Assembly (NCBI GenBank): GCA_035559815.1
Contig: DATMAT010000005.1
Span: 1 to 36,795, forward strand
Origin: Thermodesulfobacteriota bacterium
GTDB taxonomy: Bacteria; Desulfobacterota_D; UBA1144; Nemesobacterales; CSP1-2
Direction: 5' to 3'
DNA: 36,795 bases
The position numbers were made by a program, and so were the translations under genes. The notes below the pieces were generated by a model, which worked only from the letters and a program-made list of their open reading frames with translations, was not told the DNA's origin and ran no database searches. Below are positions 23,203-30,949 of this stretch, in pieces (position 1 is the first letter of the stretch; every line of letters starts with the position of its first letter).

Positions 23203-24009
23203 ATGAACTTGCAGTCAGAGTTAAAAGAAATATTAGATGAACTAAGAAGATGCTTTGAGTTTCAGAGGATTCTCGGACTCGAATCCGTGGTGTTGTCGTA
23301 TCCCAGAGAGGAAGAAAAACCTAAAGCTCCGATGAAGCAACCAACCCGCATTCACGATGACAAGGAGAAGTCGGTCATAAAAATAGAGGAGCAGCTAAGC
23401 ATCTTTGACCGGAGCGCAAAAAAACTCACCCTCGAAGAAATTCGGGAGGAAATCGGCGACTGCACCAGATGTAAGCTCCATCAGGGGAGGACGAACATAG
23501 TATTCGGGGAGGGAAATCCAAAAGCGAGGCTTGTGTTTGTGGGAGAGGGACCGGGAGAAGAAGAAGACAAGCAGGCGAGACCCTTCGTGGGAAGAGCCGG
23601 GCAATTACTGACAAAAATAATCGCCGCAATGGGGTTTAAACGGTCTGATGTTTATATATGCAACGTGGTTAAATGCCGTCCCCCCGGAAATAGGACTCCG
23701 GAGCCCGATGAAACCGGAACCTGCGAGCAGTTTCTTTTCAAACAGCTTCGCGCTATAAACCCGGAGGTGATTGTCTGCCTGGGGAGCGTCGCCGCCCAGT
23801 CTGTCTTAAAAACCAAGGAAAAGCTTGGAAACCTGAGAGGGAAATTTCATTCCTACGGAAGGTCGAAGGTTATGGTCACATACCATCCGGCGGCCCTCTT
23901 GAGAAACCCGGGATTCAAGAAACCCCTCTGGGAGGACATGCAGGTTGTGATGAAGGAGATGGGGGTTTCCAAGGGAGTCGATGTGTCTAAAAGTAGAGAG
24001 CAATTTTAG
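23203..24009 (+). CDS. Type-4 uracil-DNA glycosylase with iron-sulfur cluster
   Basis: This enzyme removes uracil from DNA to start base excision repair. The catalytic domain (about residues 85-258) has the cluster-binding C-T-R-C-K-L pair, V-G-E-G-P-G-E-E-E-D, and G-R-A-G-Q-L-L. It also has N-V-V-K-C-R-P-P-G-N-R with the third cysteine, T-C-E-Q-F-L with the fourth, and V-T-Y-H-P-A-A-L-L. All four 4Fe-4S ligands are present. An N-terminal extension of about 85 residues, helical then charged and low in complexity, precedes the domain; such extensions are common in this family but their role is unclear. The gene ends 15 bases before tRNA-Arg. Confidence 0.92.
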   Translation: MNLQSELKEILDELRRCFEFQRILGLESVVLSYPREEEKPKAPMKQPTRIHDDKEKSVIKIEEQLSIFDRSAKKLTLEEIREEIGDCTRCKLHQGRTNIVFGEGNPKARLVFVGEGPGEEEDKQARPFVGRAGQLLTKIIAAMGFKRSDVYICNVVKCRPPGNRTPEPDETGTCEQFLFKQLRAINPEVIVCLGSVAAQSVLKTKEKLGNLRGKFHSYGRSKVMVTYHPAALLRNPGFKKPLWEDMQVVMKEMGVSKGVDVSKSREQF

Positions 24010-24024
24010 ACAATTAAAGTAGCC

Positions 24025-24100
24025 GGGCGATTAGCTCAGGGGATAGAGTGCTGGCCTCCGAAGCCAGAGGTCGCGGGTTCGAATCCCGCATCGCCCGCCA
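24025..24100 (+). tRNA. tRNA-Arg (anticodon CCG)
   Basis: A 76-base cloverleaf: the acceptor stem GGGCGAT pairs with ATCGCCC, the D arm is GCTC...GAGT, and the anticodon stem CTGGC/GCCAG encloses loop CTCCGAA with anticodon CCG at 24058-24060. The T arm is GCGGG-TTCGAAT-CCCGC, the discriminator base is G, and CCA is encoded. It reads CGG arginine codons. An accessory three-gene module begins just downstream; tRNA 3' ends are common integration sites. I did not find a second copy of the tRNA 3' end downstream. Confidence 0.96.
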
Positions 24101-24272
24101 TTAAATCCAGTAGTTACGACTAACTTTCCGCACTTTTAAGTGACCTTAGTGTCCTAATAAGTGTCCACTCCTAACGGAGTCCATAATTTCCTTACATTTT
24201 CAACAACGCATGGACTACAAGGTTAAATAATTATGTAGGTTCCCGCCAGTAATTTTAATGAAGGGCTATTTT

Positions 24273-24659
24273 CTAAGGTGCTAATTTTAGAATTGCCTTT
24301 CTTTCTAGTTCTATGGCGATTAATTTGCGTTCAGGTTTGTCCTCTGGCCAACCAGATATGTTTGCATGTCTATAGGGAGGCTCTTTCGGGATTACTTCTA
24401 ACTTACTGTTCACGAGATCATCAGAGTTAATATCCGCCCTCCCTTTAATGGTATTTGTCTGTGTAGGGGTCACGTCGCAATCTGCTATGTTCCAAATTTG
24501 GCCCTCGGATAAACCAGATACTCTAAAAACGGACGTTTGATTGTCTTTTGGACTTGGTAGGAAGGCTGCATACCTTACCGTGTTATTTGAGCTTCTAATA
24601 AATTTGCTAAAGTATATGAACCTAGTAAGTATTTCTAAACTGGTTGGAACTAAGGGCAT
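24273..24659 (-). CDS. Unknown third gene of the TIGR04255-associated module
   Basis: This 128-residue soluble protein has V-R-Y-A-A-F-L-P-S-P near residue 30, S-V-F-R-V-S-G-L-S near 45, R-A-D-I-N-S-D-D near 75, and a distinctive C-terminal block Y-R-H-A-N-I-S-G-W-P with R-K-L-I-A-I-E-L-E-R-K-A. I recall the H-A-N-I-x-G-W-P block from uncharacterised small proteins in accessory regions, but I cannot assign a function. It starts 10 bases after the 167-residue gene and is surely co-transcribed. The whole module looks more AT-rich by eye than the flanking leuS and UDG genes. Confidence 0.72.
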   Translation of the reverse strand: MPLVPTSLEILTRFIYFSKFIRSSNNTVRYAAFLPSPKDNQTSVFRVSGLSEGQIWNIADCDVTPTQTNTIKGRADINSDDLVNSKLEVIPKEPPYRHANISGWPEDKPERKLIAIELERKAILKLAP

Positions 24660-24669
24660 CGAAGGACGA

Positions 24670-25173
24670 TCACTTGGGAAATAACCTTTTTAGATTATAA
24701 ATTACAACGCCTGGCAAGAAGTCACCTAATATCTCGAAGCCATGTGTTTTTCCCGCCCCAAAGATTCCTGCATAGGTTAACGTTTGATTATCATCAATGC
24801 TAAACAAAAAGGTTCTCCCATGACCATCATTCCACTCAAAAGCTATATCCCCATCCGGCTCAGGTGTAATCTCCGGCATAGGAACATTCAAGAACGCAGA
24901 ATTTAGCATATGAATAACTTCTCTAGCACCCAAATAGGTCTCATACGAAATAGCATTAGCTCCGTATCCATCCCAGTTATCTTGATGGCAGCTAATTCTG
25001 ATTTCTTCAAGTTCATTCAATATTTCTGAATTGCAACCAATAGACTCTGGTACCTTGAACTGTTCTATAAATTCTTCATATTTTTTCTCTATGCCTTGAG
25101 ATTCTGAAGCAAAACCCCTACCTGATTGTCTGGGGAACCCAATTAGATATTCATTAATTGCAACTGTGCTCAT
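24670..25173 (-). CDS. Unknown second gene of the TIGR04255-associated module
   Basis: This 167-residue soluble protein has a charged N-terminal half and the motif D-N-W-D-G-Y-G-A-N-A-I-S (about residues 65-76). P-E-P-D-G-D-I-A-F-E-W-N-D-G follows near 105, with later aromatic strands. The pairing of N-W-D-G-Y-G-A with P-x-P-D-G-x-I-x-x-E-W is a recurrent pattern in uncharacterised accessory proteins. No enzymatic motif is obvious. Its ATG overlaps the TGA stop of the TIGR04255-like gene (ATGA), so the two are translationally coupled and probably interact. Confidence 0.75.
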   Translation of the reverse strand: MSTVAINEYLIGFPRQSGRGFASESQGIEKKYEEFIEQFKVPESIGCNSEILNELEEIRISCHQDNWDGYGANAISYETYLGAREVIHMLNSAFLNVPMPEITPEPDGDIAFEWNDGHGRTFLFSIDDNQTLTYAGIFGAGKTHGFEILGDFLPGVVIYNLKRLFPK

Positions 25174-25916
25174 CTGTAGACCTCCAGTAATTTTGGAGTA
25201 ATGCTCTTAAAAAATATCTGATTTTTGAAGTTTCTTAGTTTCTCTAAAATTGCGAAAATGTCCTCTTCTAAAAAGCCATCCGGTGTGAATTTGATAACAT
25301 CTATATCTAATATTATGGGTAGATAATCTTTAACATCAACCTTTTGTTCTAGAGCTTGAGTAATTATAGCCGTTATTCTAGAATCGTCTGCAGGAACAAC
25401 TACTCTATAGAAGAAGCTACTAATTCCTTGCGGTAGTCCCTCTGGAACTTCAGGGGGGCAGGTTAAATAGTCTCCAAAGTCCTCTATCGGCATAGGTATA
25501 TTTAGATTGTTTATGTAACGTAAAGCAATTCTGTTAATGAATTCAGGCTTTACTAAATCTCTATACAAATTCCATAGTCGTAATGCCTCATCTCTAACCT
25601 CTGCCCAATTATTATAAGGCTTAAGTCTGTTAAAAGTAAATCCATCAAGCCTTAACTGAACAATCTTGGTTCTATTAGATGACTCGTATCTATAACCATT
25701 AATTTTGCCATGGGTTGTCACTTCCTGCTCGTCGCCCTTGTAATGAATCTTTGCTTCGTGAACCCTAATTACTTTCTCAAGAGGATAATCTTTTAATATG
25801 TTAGCTCCGATTGTTTTGAATTGATCCACATTAAATCCTTTCGGCAATAAACACCTTATATCTACAAGTGCTTCCGTAATTGGAGCTTTACTTAGCGTCG
25901 GATATCGTTCTGACAT
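25170..25916 (-). CDS. TIGR04255-family protein
   Basis: This 248-residue protein opens with P-T-L-S-K-A-P-I-T-E-A-L-V-D-I-R, then V-Q-L-R-L-D-G-F-T-F-N-R-L-K-P-Y and I-N-R-I-A-L-R-Y-I-N-N-L. D-I-D-V near 218 and a C-terminal helix (I-L-E-K-L-R-N-F-K-N-Q-I-F-F) follow. These match the sporadically distributed TIGR04255 family, whose function is not established. It is the first gene of a three-gene operon next to tRNA-Arg. The sporadic family distribution and tRNA location suggest a mobile accessory, possibly defensive, function (inference). The 254-base upstream gap contains a CGTGAA/TTCACG inverted repeat (about 25961-25995) that could be an operator. Confidence 0.8.
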   Translation of the reverse strand: MSERYPTLSKAPITEALVDIRCLLPKGFNVDQFKTIGANILKDYPLEKVIRVHEAKIHYKGDEQEVTTHGKINGYRYESSNRTKIVQLRLDGFTFNRLKPYNNWAEVRDEALRLWNLYRDLVKPEFINRIALRYINNLNIPMPIEDFGDYLTCPPEVPEGLPQGISSFFYRVVVPADDSRITAIITQALEQKVDVKDYLPIILDIDVIKFTPDGFLEEDIFAILEKLRNFKNQIFFKSITPKLLEVYR

Positions 25917-26170
25917 CGAATTAACATTGATGAAGGTTATTGCTTGAAAGTATATACGTGAAATTCATCAGCACGAAAAGGGGTAAAATTCACGACTGAT
26001 TATAGATAAATGCTCTGTTCATGTCTATATTTTACGAAATTTTTCCTGATTCTCATTATTAAAAGGGGGTGTGACAAATCTTCTCATCTGGAAAAAAGTA
26101 ATCCATGTCCCTGTGTCTGGCTTTTATGCAACCATGATCGTTTCCCTCCGCCCCAGGCCCCGCCTAATCT

Positions 26171-27034
26171 TTATGAGCTGGCGCTGATGGCCAGCCAGTT
26201 GCGGGGAATGTAGGGAATTCCCAGTTCATCCTTCTTTCCGTATTGCTCCAGTACAGGAGAAACCGCATTTTTCATAGCTATTGACGCCTCTTCGACCGGA
26301 TAGCCGTGTAAAGCCCCTGCCGCATATTGATGAAAACCACTGATATGCTCCCAGGCCTTTTTATAGAGATTAGCGGTAACCTCTTTTACTTCTTCAAGCT
26401 TGAAGCTAGCTTCGATTACCAATTGTTCATAGTAAGATTTGGACAGGAACTTTGACGCTTCCGGCCGCGACTCGTTCTGAGTCTTCTGGACACCTGACGC
26501 ACGAAGAAGCTCTACCGCCTTCTTTACCTGAGCTCGATAAAACGCTAAAGTCTCTAACGGGCGTGCTCCGTCGTAGAATGATGTGTTAAAAAAGAATAAG
26601 CCTCCCGGTTTCAAGGCCTGCTTAATTCGCATGACACTTCTTTTTTGCGCCTCCTCGGATAAATAATGTATGCCGTTACCCCAAACGGCTATGTCTATGC
26701 TTCTTTCGGGAATGGCCATCTCTTCAGCCGGTGAATGGATTAAAAGAAGCTTCACTACCCTCTTTGCCAATCTTTCCTGGACCGAGCATAAAGCCTCCAT
26801 AGACTGATCCAGGCACTTAACGATTGGGGGATTCCAGTGTGCCGGTAATTGTTCGATGAATAGCTCCACCATCGTCCCCGCTCCGGTGGCTATATCTAAG
26901 ATGCTATCTACGCCGTTTACCCCCCTTCCCACTATTATCTCGATCCAACTGCGTACAATTTCGCTGTTTACCCGGAGATATTCGGGTGTGTCGGCGAATG
27001 GCTCATAATCATACGTGTGCTTAATACTCTCCAT
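26171..27034 (-). CDS. Class I SAM-dependent methyltransferase
   Basis: This 287-residue protein carries SAM motif I, I-L-D-I-A-T-G-A-G (about 45-53). An acidic motif II region follows (K-C-L-D-Q-S), then S-P-A-E-E-M-A-I-P-E-R-S-I-D and a post-II motif with A-L-K-P-G-G-L-F-F-F. It is of the UbiE/Methyltransf_11 type. The C-terminal third (about 180-287) is helical with a Y-D-G, H-Q-Y-A-A-G-A-L-H-G pattern and gives no substrate clue. AAGGAG lies about eight bases before the ATG. It is transcribed alone, with a long divergent region to the LuxR-type regulator at 27652, which may regulate it. Confidence 0.85.
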   Translation of the reverse strand: MESIKHTYDYEPFADTPEYLRVNSEIVRSWIEIIVGRGVNGVDSILDIATGAGTMVELFIEQLPAHWNPPIVKCLDQSMEALCSVQERLAKRVVKLLLIHSPAEEMAIPERSIDIAVWGNGIHYLSEEAQKRSVMRIKQALKPGGLFFFNTSFYDGARPLETLAFYRAQVKKAVELLRASGVQKTQNESRPEASKFLSKSYYEQLVIEASFKLEEVKEVTANLYKKAWEHISGFHQYAAGALHGYPVEEASIAMKNAVSPVLEQYGKKDELGIPYIPRNWLAISASS

Positions 27035-27304
27035 TTAATCTCTCCTTCATGAGAAACTTAAAGACTAAAACTATCTCGTCGGTATATAAACTGTACTAAC
27101 TCGCTTTCCCCAGATTTCCTACCGCTATCATCTTTTCTTGTGCACGCCAAAAGAGGTGCCCAAAGACAATAAGAACCGTGGAGATTATAGTTAGGACTGA
27201 TTATATTGTCAAAATTGCAAAATAAATAATATGAAGAAATCGGAAGTAATGTATTGAAAATACTGTAATATTAGCATCTTACGATACCACAAAATCGCTT
27301 AACT

Positions 27305-27341
27305 CTGACTTTAGGTTGAAACGTCTCCTAACTAAAGTCAG
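27305..27341. promoter_or_regulatory. Perfect inverted repeat, possible operator
   Basis: CTGACTTTAG (27305-27314) and CTAAAGTCAG (27332-27341) are perfect inverted copies separated by 17 bases. The centre-to-centre distance is 27 bases, close to 2.5 helical turns. The right half abuts a promoter-like -35. The repeat could bind a dimeric regulator such as the LuxR-type protein encoded downstream, or form a hairpin. Confidence 0.5.
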
Positions 27342-27370
27342 TTGACTTTTATGACAATTTAATGTGTAAT
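27342..27370 (+). promoter_or_regulatory. Predicted sigma70-type promoter
   Basis: TTGACT (27342-27347) and TGTAAT (27365-27370) are separated by 17 bases, one and two changes from consensus-like hexamers. Transcription would start near 27377, leaving a leader of about 275 bases before the regulator gene. The -35 directly follows the right half of the inverted repeat, so bound protein could block or recruit polymerase. Confidence 0.4.
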
Positions 27371-27651
27371 TAATACTTAAGTTTTATATTGTTTGCGAAT
27401 ATTATACCGATGCAGCAAAAAAGCAATGTCTATCCTAAATGTGACTCCAAGTCTACTGAAACAAGCCCAGGTAAAAATCCGGCTATTAAAATCACTCTCC
27501 TCTCTGAATTACTCGACCTCGGTTGAACGGTAAGAATGAAGTATTAATATTGCTCTATATGCTTTTGTGTCTTTTCTAACGTTGGGGAGAAAGTCAGATA
27601 TAACCTGTGAATATAAACTGGTGAGCAAATCAGAGACAGAGGAGGTCTATC

Positions 27652-28335
27652 ATGGCTGTGGCAAAAGAAATTAATGTCGGGAAAAACGGTACCCCCATCA
27701 GGGTTACGGTAGCCTGTAATTACTCGCTATTGAGGGAGGGGCTGAGCAAGATATTGGAGGAAGACGAATGTATAGAGATAGTGGCTAAGGCCTCTAATTT
27801 GCCGGATCTGGTTAAGTCATGGAAAGACCTTAAATTCGACATTCTGCTTGTCGACCTTGACCTCTTGGGATTAAACCTGGCCAAGTTGCTAGACTTGCTC
27901 AAAAAGAACAAGGATACCAAGGTAATTCTAATAGTGGCCGATAACTACGATGAAGATATGCTACTAAGTGCCATTCGCCATGGAGTAAGAGGGTACATAT
28001 CACAAAATATAGACTCAAACCAGCTTACCAAAGCGATTAAAGTCGTGAGCAACGGAGAGCTTTGGGTGGAAAGAAAGGTGATAGCGAAGGTCCTGGAATC
28101 CTTCTCCTCCTCCCCCCCTAAAGGGAAGGGTAAATCTCTATATAGCCTCACCGAAGCCGAGACAAAGATCGTGAAATTGGTTTTTAGCGGTTTAAACAAC
28201 AAGGACATAGCCAGGGATATATTTTTAAGCGAAAAAACAGTGAAGTTTCATCTTTACAAGATTTACCGGAAGCTTTCCGTTAAAAGCAGGTCTCAGCTCA
28301 TACTCTATGGCTTAAAGAAAGGATTTAATAACTGA
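27652..28335 (+). CDS. LuxR/NarL-type regulator with degenerate receiver domain
   Basis: This 227-residue protein has a receiver-like domain (about 16-135) and a LuxR-type HTH (about 160-225, L-T-E-A-E-T-K-I-V-K-L-V and the recognition region S-E-K-T-V-K-F-H-L). The phospho-acceptor aspartate is present (D68 in L-L-V-D-L-D). The acidic pair is C22-N23, the switch Thr/Ser is V95, and the conserved lysine is Q118. Without these, Mg-dependent phosphorylation and switching are unlikely, so it is probably controlled by ligand, partner or expression. There is no adjacent kinase. It is preceded by a 617-base gap with an inverted repeat and a promoter-like site, which suggests complex or auto-regulation. 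GAGG lies about eight bases before the ATG. Confidence 0.88.
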   Translation: MAVAKEINVGKNGTPIRVTVACNYSLLREGLSKILEEDECIEIVAKASNLPDLVKSWKDLKFDILLVDLDLLGLNLAKLLDLLKKNKDTKVILIVADNYDEDMLLSAIRHGVRGYISQNIDSNQLTKAIKVVSNGELWVERKVIAKVLESFSSSPPKGKGKSLYSLTEAETKIVKLVFSGLNNKDIARDIFLSEKTVKFHLYKIYRKLSVKSRSQLILYGLKKGFNN

Positions 28336-28417
28336 CCGTACAAGGCCGTTCTAATGCCATCGCCTGATTAAGTTCCGCATATCGCCGTATAGCGTATACC
28401 ACAATCGTTCCGACACC

Positions 28418-28439
28418 GCCTGAATTCTCCGATTCAGGC
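28418..28439. repeat. Hairpin between regulator and hydrolase genes
   Basis: GCCTGAAT (28418-28425) pairs perfectly with ATTCAGGC (28432-28439) around a 6-base loop. No T-run follows, so it is not a textbook terminator, but it is the only strong hairpin in the 270-base gap after the regulator gene. A minus-strand frame of 84 codons across this gap looks non-coding. Confidence 0.45.
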
Positions 28440-28605
28440 AGTAGCGGATTATTTCTCTCCTTCTTATGAATCTCGATATACGCAACAAAAGGCTCAGTCC
28501 CGGAGCCTACGGAGCCTGAAATCTGCCAGAAAAACAGGGAATAGATAGGGAAAAAGAGGCAGGTTATCATAGTATACATATTAAAACAGGCTAAAGGAGC
28601 ATGAT

Positions 28606-29493
28606 GTGTCTGAAGAGAAATGGGAACATAATTTTGTCGAGGTAAACGGCATTCGCATGCATTATGTAAGCGCCGGGTCAGGGCCGCTCGTTTTGCTGCT
28701 CCACGGGTTTCCCGAGTTTTGGTACTCCTGGCGCCATCAAATTCCAGTCCTGTCTGAAAATTTCCATGTAGTTGCGCCGGACATGCGGGGATACAATAAA
28801 ACGGACAAACCGTCCAGGATAGAAGACTATTCCGCTACCAACCTCATCGGTGATGTTGCCGGTCTAATCCAAAAACTATCTCCCGATGACAAAAAGGCTA
28901 TACTCGTTGGACACGATTGGGGCGGGGCGATTGCTTGGATGGTGGCGATGTTCGAGCCCCAGCTAATAGAAAAGCTAATTATATTGAATGTGGGACACCC
29001 GGGCGCACGCAACCGGAAGGGCTTTCTTGACTTCGACCAGATGAAAAGGAGCTGGTACATGTTTTTCTTTCTGTTACCCGAGGTCCCGGAGGAGGTTCTG
29101 TCACGAGATGATTTTGAGGTCTTGAAGAAGATGGTTTTTGACATCGCTTCGAGAAAGGAAGCATTCTCCGAAGAGGATGTCGAAAAATACGTTTCCAGTT
29201 GGAAGGAGCCGGGGGCTCTAACCGGAGCGATAAACTATTATAGGGCCATTCCCAATGCTTCATACTGGAAAGAACTGGGGAAACCCCGGAATTTCCCGCC
29301 AATCAAGGCCCCGACGCTCCTTATTTGGGGAGAGGATGACCCCTTCCTCGGCAAGCAGCTCACCGAGAATACGGAAGAATTCATCGATGCCCCGTTTCGT
29401 CTTGAATTCATCCAAAACTGTAGCCATTGGGTGCAGCAGGAAGCCCCCGATGAGGTTAGCAGATTGATACTGGATTTTTTGGGTGTTGGTTAG
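28606..29493 (+). CDS. Alpha/beta hydrolase, epoxide-hydrolase-like
   Basis: This 295-residue cytoplasmic enzyme has the oxyanion motif H-G-F-P-E-F-W, nucleophile D104 in V-G-H-D-W-G-G, an acid in W-G-E-D-D-P-F, and base H274 in C-S-H-W-V-Q-Q. An aspartate nucleophile means epoxide hydrolase or haloalkane/fluoroacetate dehalogenase rather than esterase. The cap-domain N-Y-Y-R-A segment provides the tyrosine expected of epoxide hydrolases. The GTG start at 28606 is chosen because AAAGGAG lies six bases upstream. It is a monocistronic gene with no pathway neighbours. Confidence 0.88.
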   Translation: MSEEKWEHNFVEVNGIRMHYVSAGSGPLVLLLHGFPEFWYSWRHQIPVLSENFHVVAPDMRGYNKTDKPSRIEDYSATNLIGDVAGLIQKLSPDDKKAILVGHDWGGAIAWMVAMFEPQLIEKLIILNVGHPGARNRKGFLDFDQMKRSWYMFFFLLPEVPEEVLSRDDFEVLKKMVFDIASRKEAFSEEDVEKYVSSWKEPGALTGAINYYRAIPNASYWKELGKPRNFPPIKAPTLLIWGEDDPFLGKQLTENTEEFIDAPFRLEFIQNCSHWVQQEAPDEVSRLILDFLGVG

Positions 29494-29569
29494 TGTGGGT
29501 TAGCCTATACAGGGTTTTCAACTTTTGAGGCTCCACCCTTTTATATCTTCTAATCAAAGAACGTGTCTC

Positions 29570-30742
29570 TTAATGTCTATTATTTTCTGAGCCTGATAGC
29601 ACTCGCATCAGCTCAGAGGCCAAGAAAAGTTTGTTTCTTTTCCTGCCCTTTACCTCTTCGAGGAATCCTATTTCCATAAGCCTCGAAACTCCCCTTTTCA
29701 CGGAAATAAATGGTATATTCCATTTTTTACTAAGACCAGAAATTGAAATAACCGGATTAAGAAAAATCTCGTCAACCAACCTATGCGCAGATTCGGGGAT
29801 TTTTTTGGTTCTTTCAAGCTTCTTCTGATACTTGGCATGTAAATCAAGTATCTTTTTAGCATCCGATATAGCACCTCTTGACTGAATTGTTACACCACGT
29901 AGGAAAAATTCTATCCATCTTCTCCACTCTCCTTTCTGACTAACATCAAGCAATCTGGAATAATACTCATTCCTGAATCGTTCAAAGAATGCCGATAGAT
30001 AAAGGAGCGGTTGAGTTAAGTATCCTCTTTCACAGAGAAAGAAAGTGATTAAGAGTCTTCCAATACGGCCATTGCCGTCAAGAAATGGATGAATAGCCTC
30101 AAACTGGTAATGCATAAGAGCACATTGGATTAAAGGAGCCTCGTCCTGGTCTAAATTTAGGTATTCTTCCCACTCACCTAGTGCTTGATTCATCTCTTCC
30201 ACAGGTGGCGGCACATATATAGCCTCGTTGAGCAAGCACCCCGGTGGGCCTATCCAGTTCTGACTCTGGCGTAGCTCTCCAGGTGTAAGCTGTTCACCTC
30301 GAACACCTTTCATTAAAATCTTATGAATCTCCTTTATTAACCTAGTAGAAATAGGCAAGTCTTTTAGACGCGTAAGTCCATATTCCATTGCCTGGACATA
30401 ATTGTGGACCTCACGAACATCAGGGACTTTTGGTTCCTCTGTTTCAGCGGCCTCAAAGAAAAATAGATCGCTTAGCGCAGCTTGAGTGCCCTCGATTCGT
30501 GAACTTGAAACCGCCTCACGCCTGATATAAGGCGCGATGAGGAGATATGGGTTTGCCAGTAACCTCCCAGTACCTGACAATTCCCCTAGCAGCCTATCGG
30601 CCTCGGAAAGAAGACGTATTAACTCTTTATCATATTTTATTTCTGGCGGTAACGGATTTGGCACGAATGCCCAATAGTCTTTTAAAGTGTTTATACACCT
30701 TCCGGCAGAAGAATTTTTAAAGTTTGTAGGATCCACTATCAA
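29570..30742 (-). CDS. Fic-family protein with N-terminal inhibitory motif and C-terminal winged helix
   Basis: Fic proteins usually transfer AMP from ATP to a target hydroxyl. The 390-residue protein has a Fic_N region and the inhibitory S-x-x-x-E-G motif (S80 to E84-G85, S-S-R-I-E-G-T). The catalytic loop H-P-F-L-D-G-N-G-R-I-G-R starts at H218. A C-terminal winged-helix domain (about 320-385, I-S-G-L-S-K-K-W-N-I) completes it. The inhibitory glutamate on the same chain means self-restraint. The start is TTG at 30742; a GTG two codons in is an alternative. Three palindromic sites lie directly upstream (30770-30863) and could be bound by its winged helix for autoregulation. The target protein is unknown. 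It stands alone, so it is probably an accessory gene. Confidence 0.92.
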   Translation of the reverse strand: MIVDPTNFKNSSAGRCINTLKDYWAFVPNPLPPEIKYDKELIRLLSEADRLLGELSGTGRLLANPYLLIAPYIRREAVSSSRIEGTQAALSDLFFFEAAETEEPKVPDVREVHNYVQAMEYGLTRLKDLPISTRLIKEIHKILMKGVRGEQLTPGELRQSQNWIGPPGCLLNEAIYVPPPVEEMNQALGEWEEYLNLDQDEAPLIQCALMHYQFEAIHPFLDGNGRIGRLLITFFLCERGYLTQPLLYLSAFFERFRNEYYSRLLDVSQKGEWRRWIEFFLRGVTIQSRGAISDAKKILDLHAKYQKKLERTKKIPESAHRLVDEIFLNPVISISGLSKKWNIPFISVKRGVSRLMEIGFLEEVKGRKRNKLFLASELMRVLSGSENNRH

Positions 30743-30769
30743 ACACCCTTATAATACATAGACTTCCGC

Positions 30770-30863
30770 TTATTGACGGATATGTTAATAACCAACAGTC
30801 ATATTAACGGATAAGGCCGAAAGCGTCAATAAGACAGGTTATTATTGACGGATACAGCAATAA
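30770..30863. promoter_or_regulatory. Cluster of three palindromic operator-like sites upstream of fic
   Basis: Site 1 (30770-30791) has half-sites TTATTGAC and GTTAATAA six bases apart. Site 3 (30842-30863) has TTATTG and CAATAA in the same 22-base layout. Site 2 has ATATTAAC (30801-30808) and GTCAATAA (30825-30832) separated by 16 bases, one helical turn more. All three left halves continue into the same ACGGATA sequence. The position just before the fic start suggests an autoregulatory operator. Confidence 0.65.
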
Positions 30864-30949
30864 CGCGCAAAGAATTAATAATCTAAAAGCTGAATCCAAA
30901 TCATATAAGATTTTTGCGTGATTACAATGTATTACAACAACTTTCCCTT

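Larger units (their letters stand above)
27035..27651. other. Long AT-rich divergent regulatory gap
   Basis: These 617 bases between the methyltransferase and the LuxR-type regulator show no gene. They contain a perfect 10-bp inverted repeat (27305-27341) followed directly by a promoter-like sequence (27342-27370), both described separately. The remaining sequence is AT-rich and shows no further feature that I can support. Confidence 0.5.

Noticed and set aside
25917-26170. Attachment site matching the tRNA-Arg 3' end at the far end of the module
   Set aside because: No copy of the tRNA 3' sequence was found by eye, and there is no integrase gene in the window.
28325-28579. Minus-strand frame of 84 codons after the LuxR-type regulator
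   Set aside because: It overlaps the regulator end and an intergenic hairpin, has no ribosome site, and shows no family resemblance.
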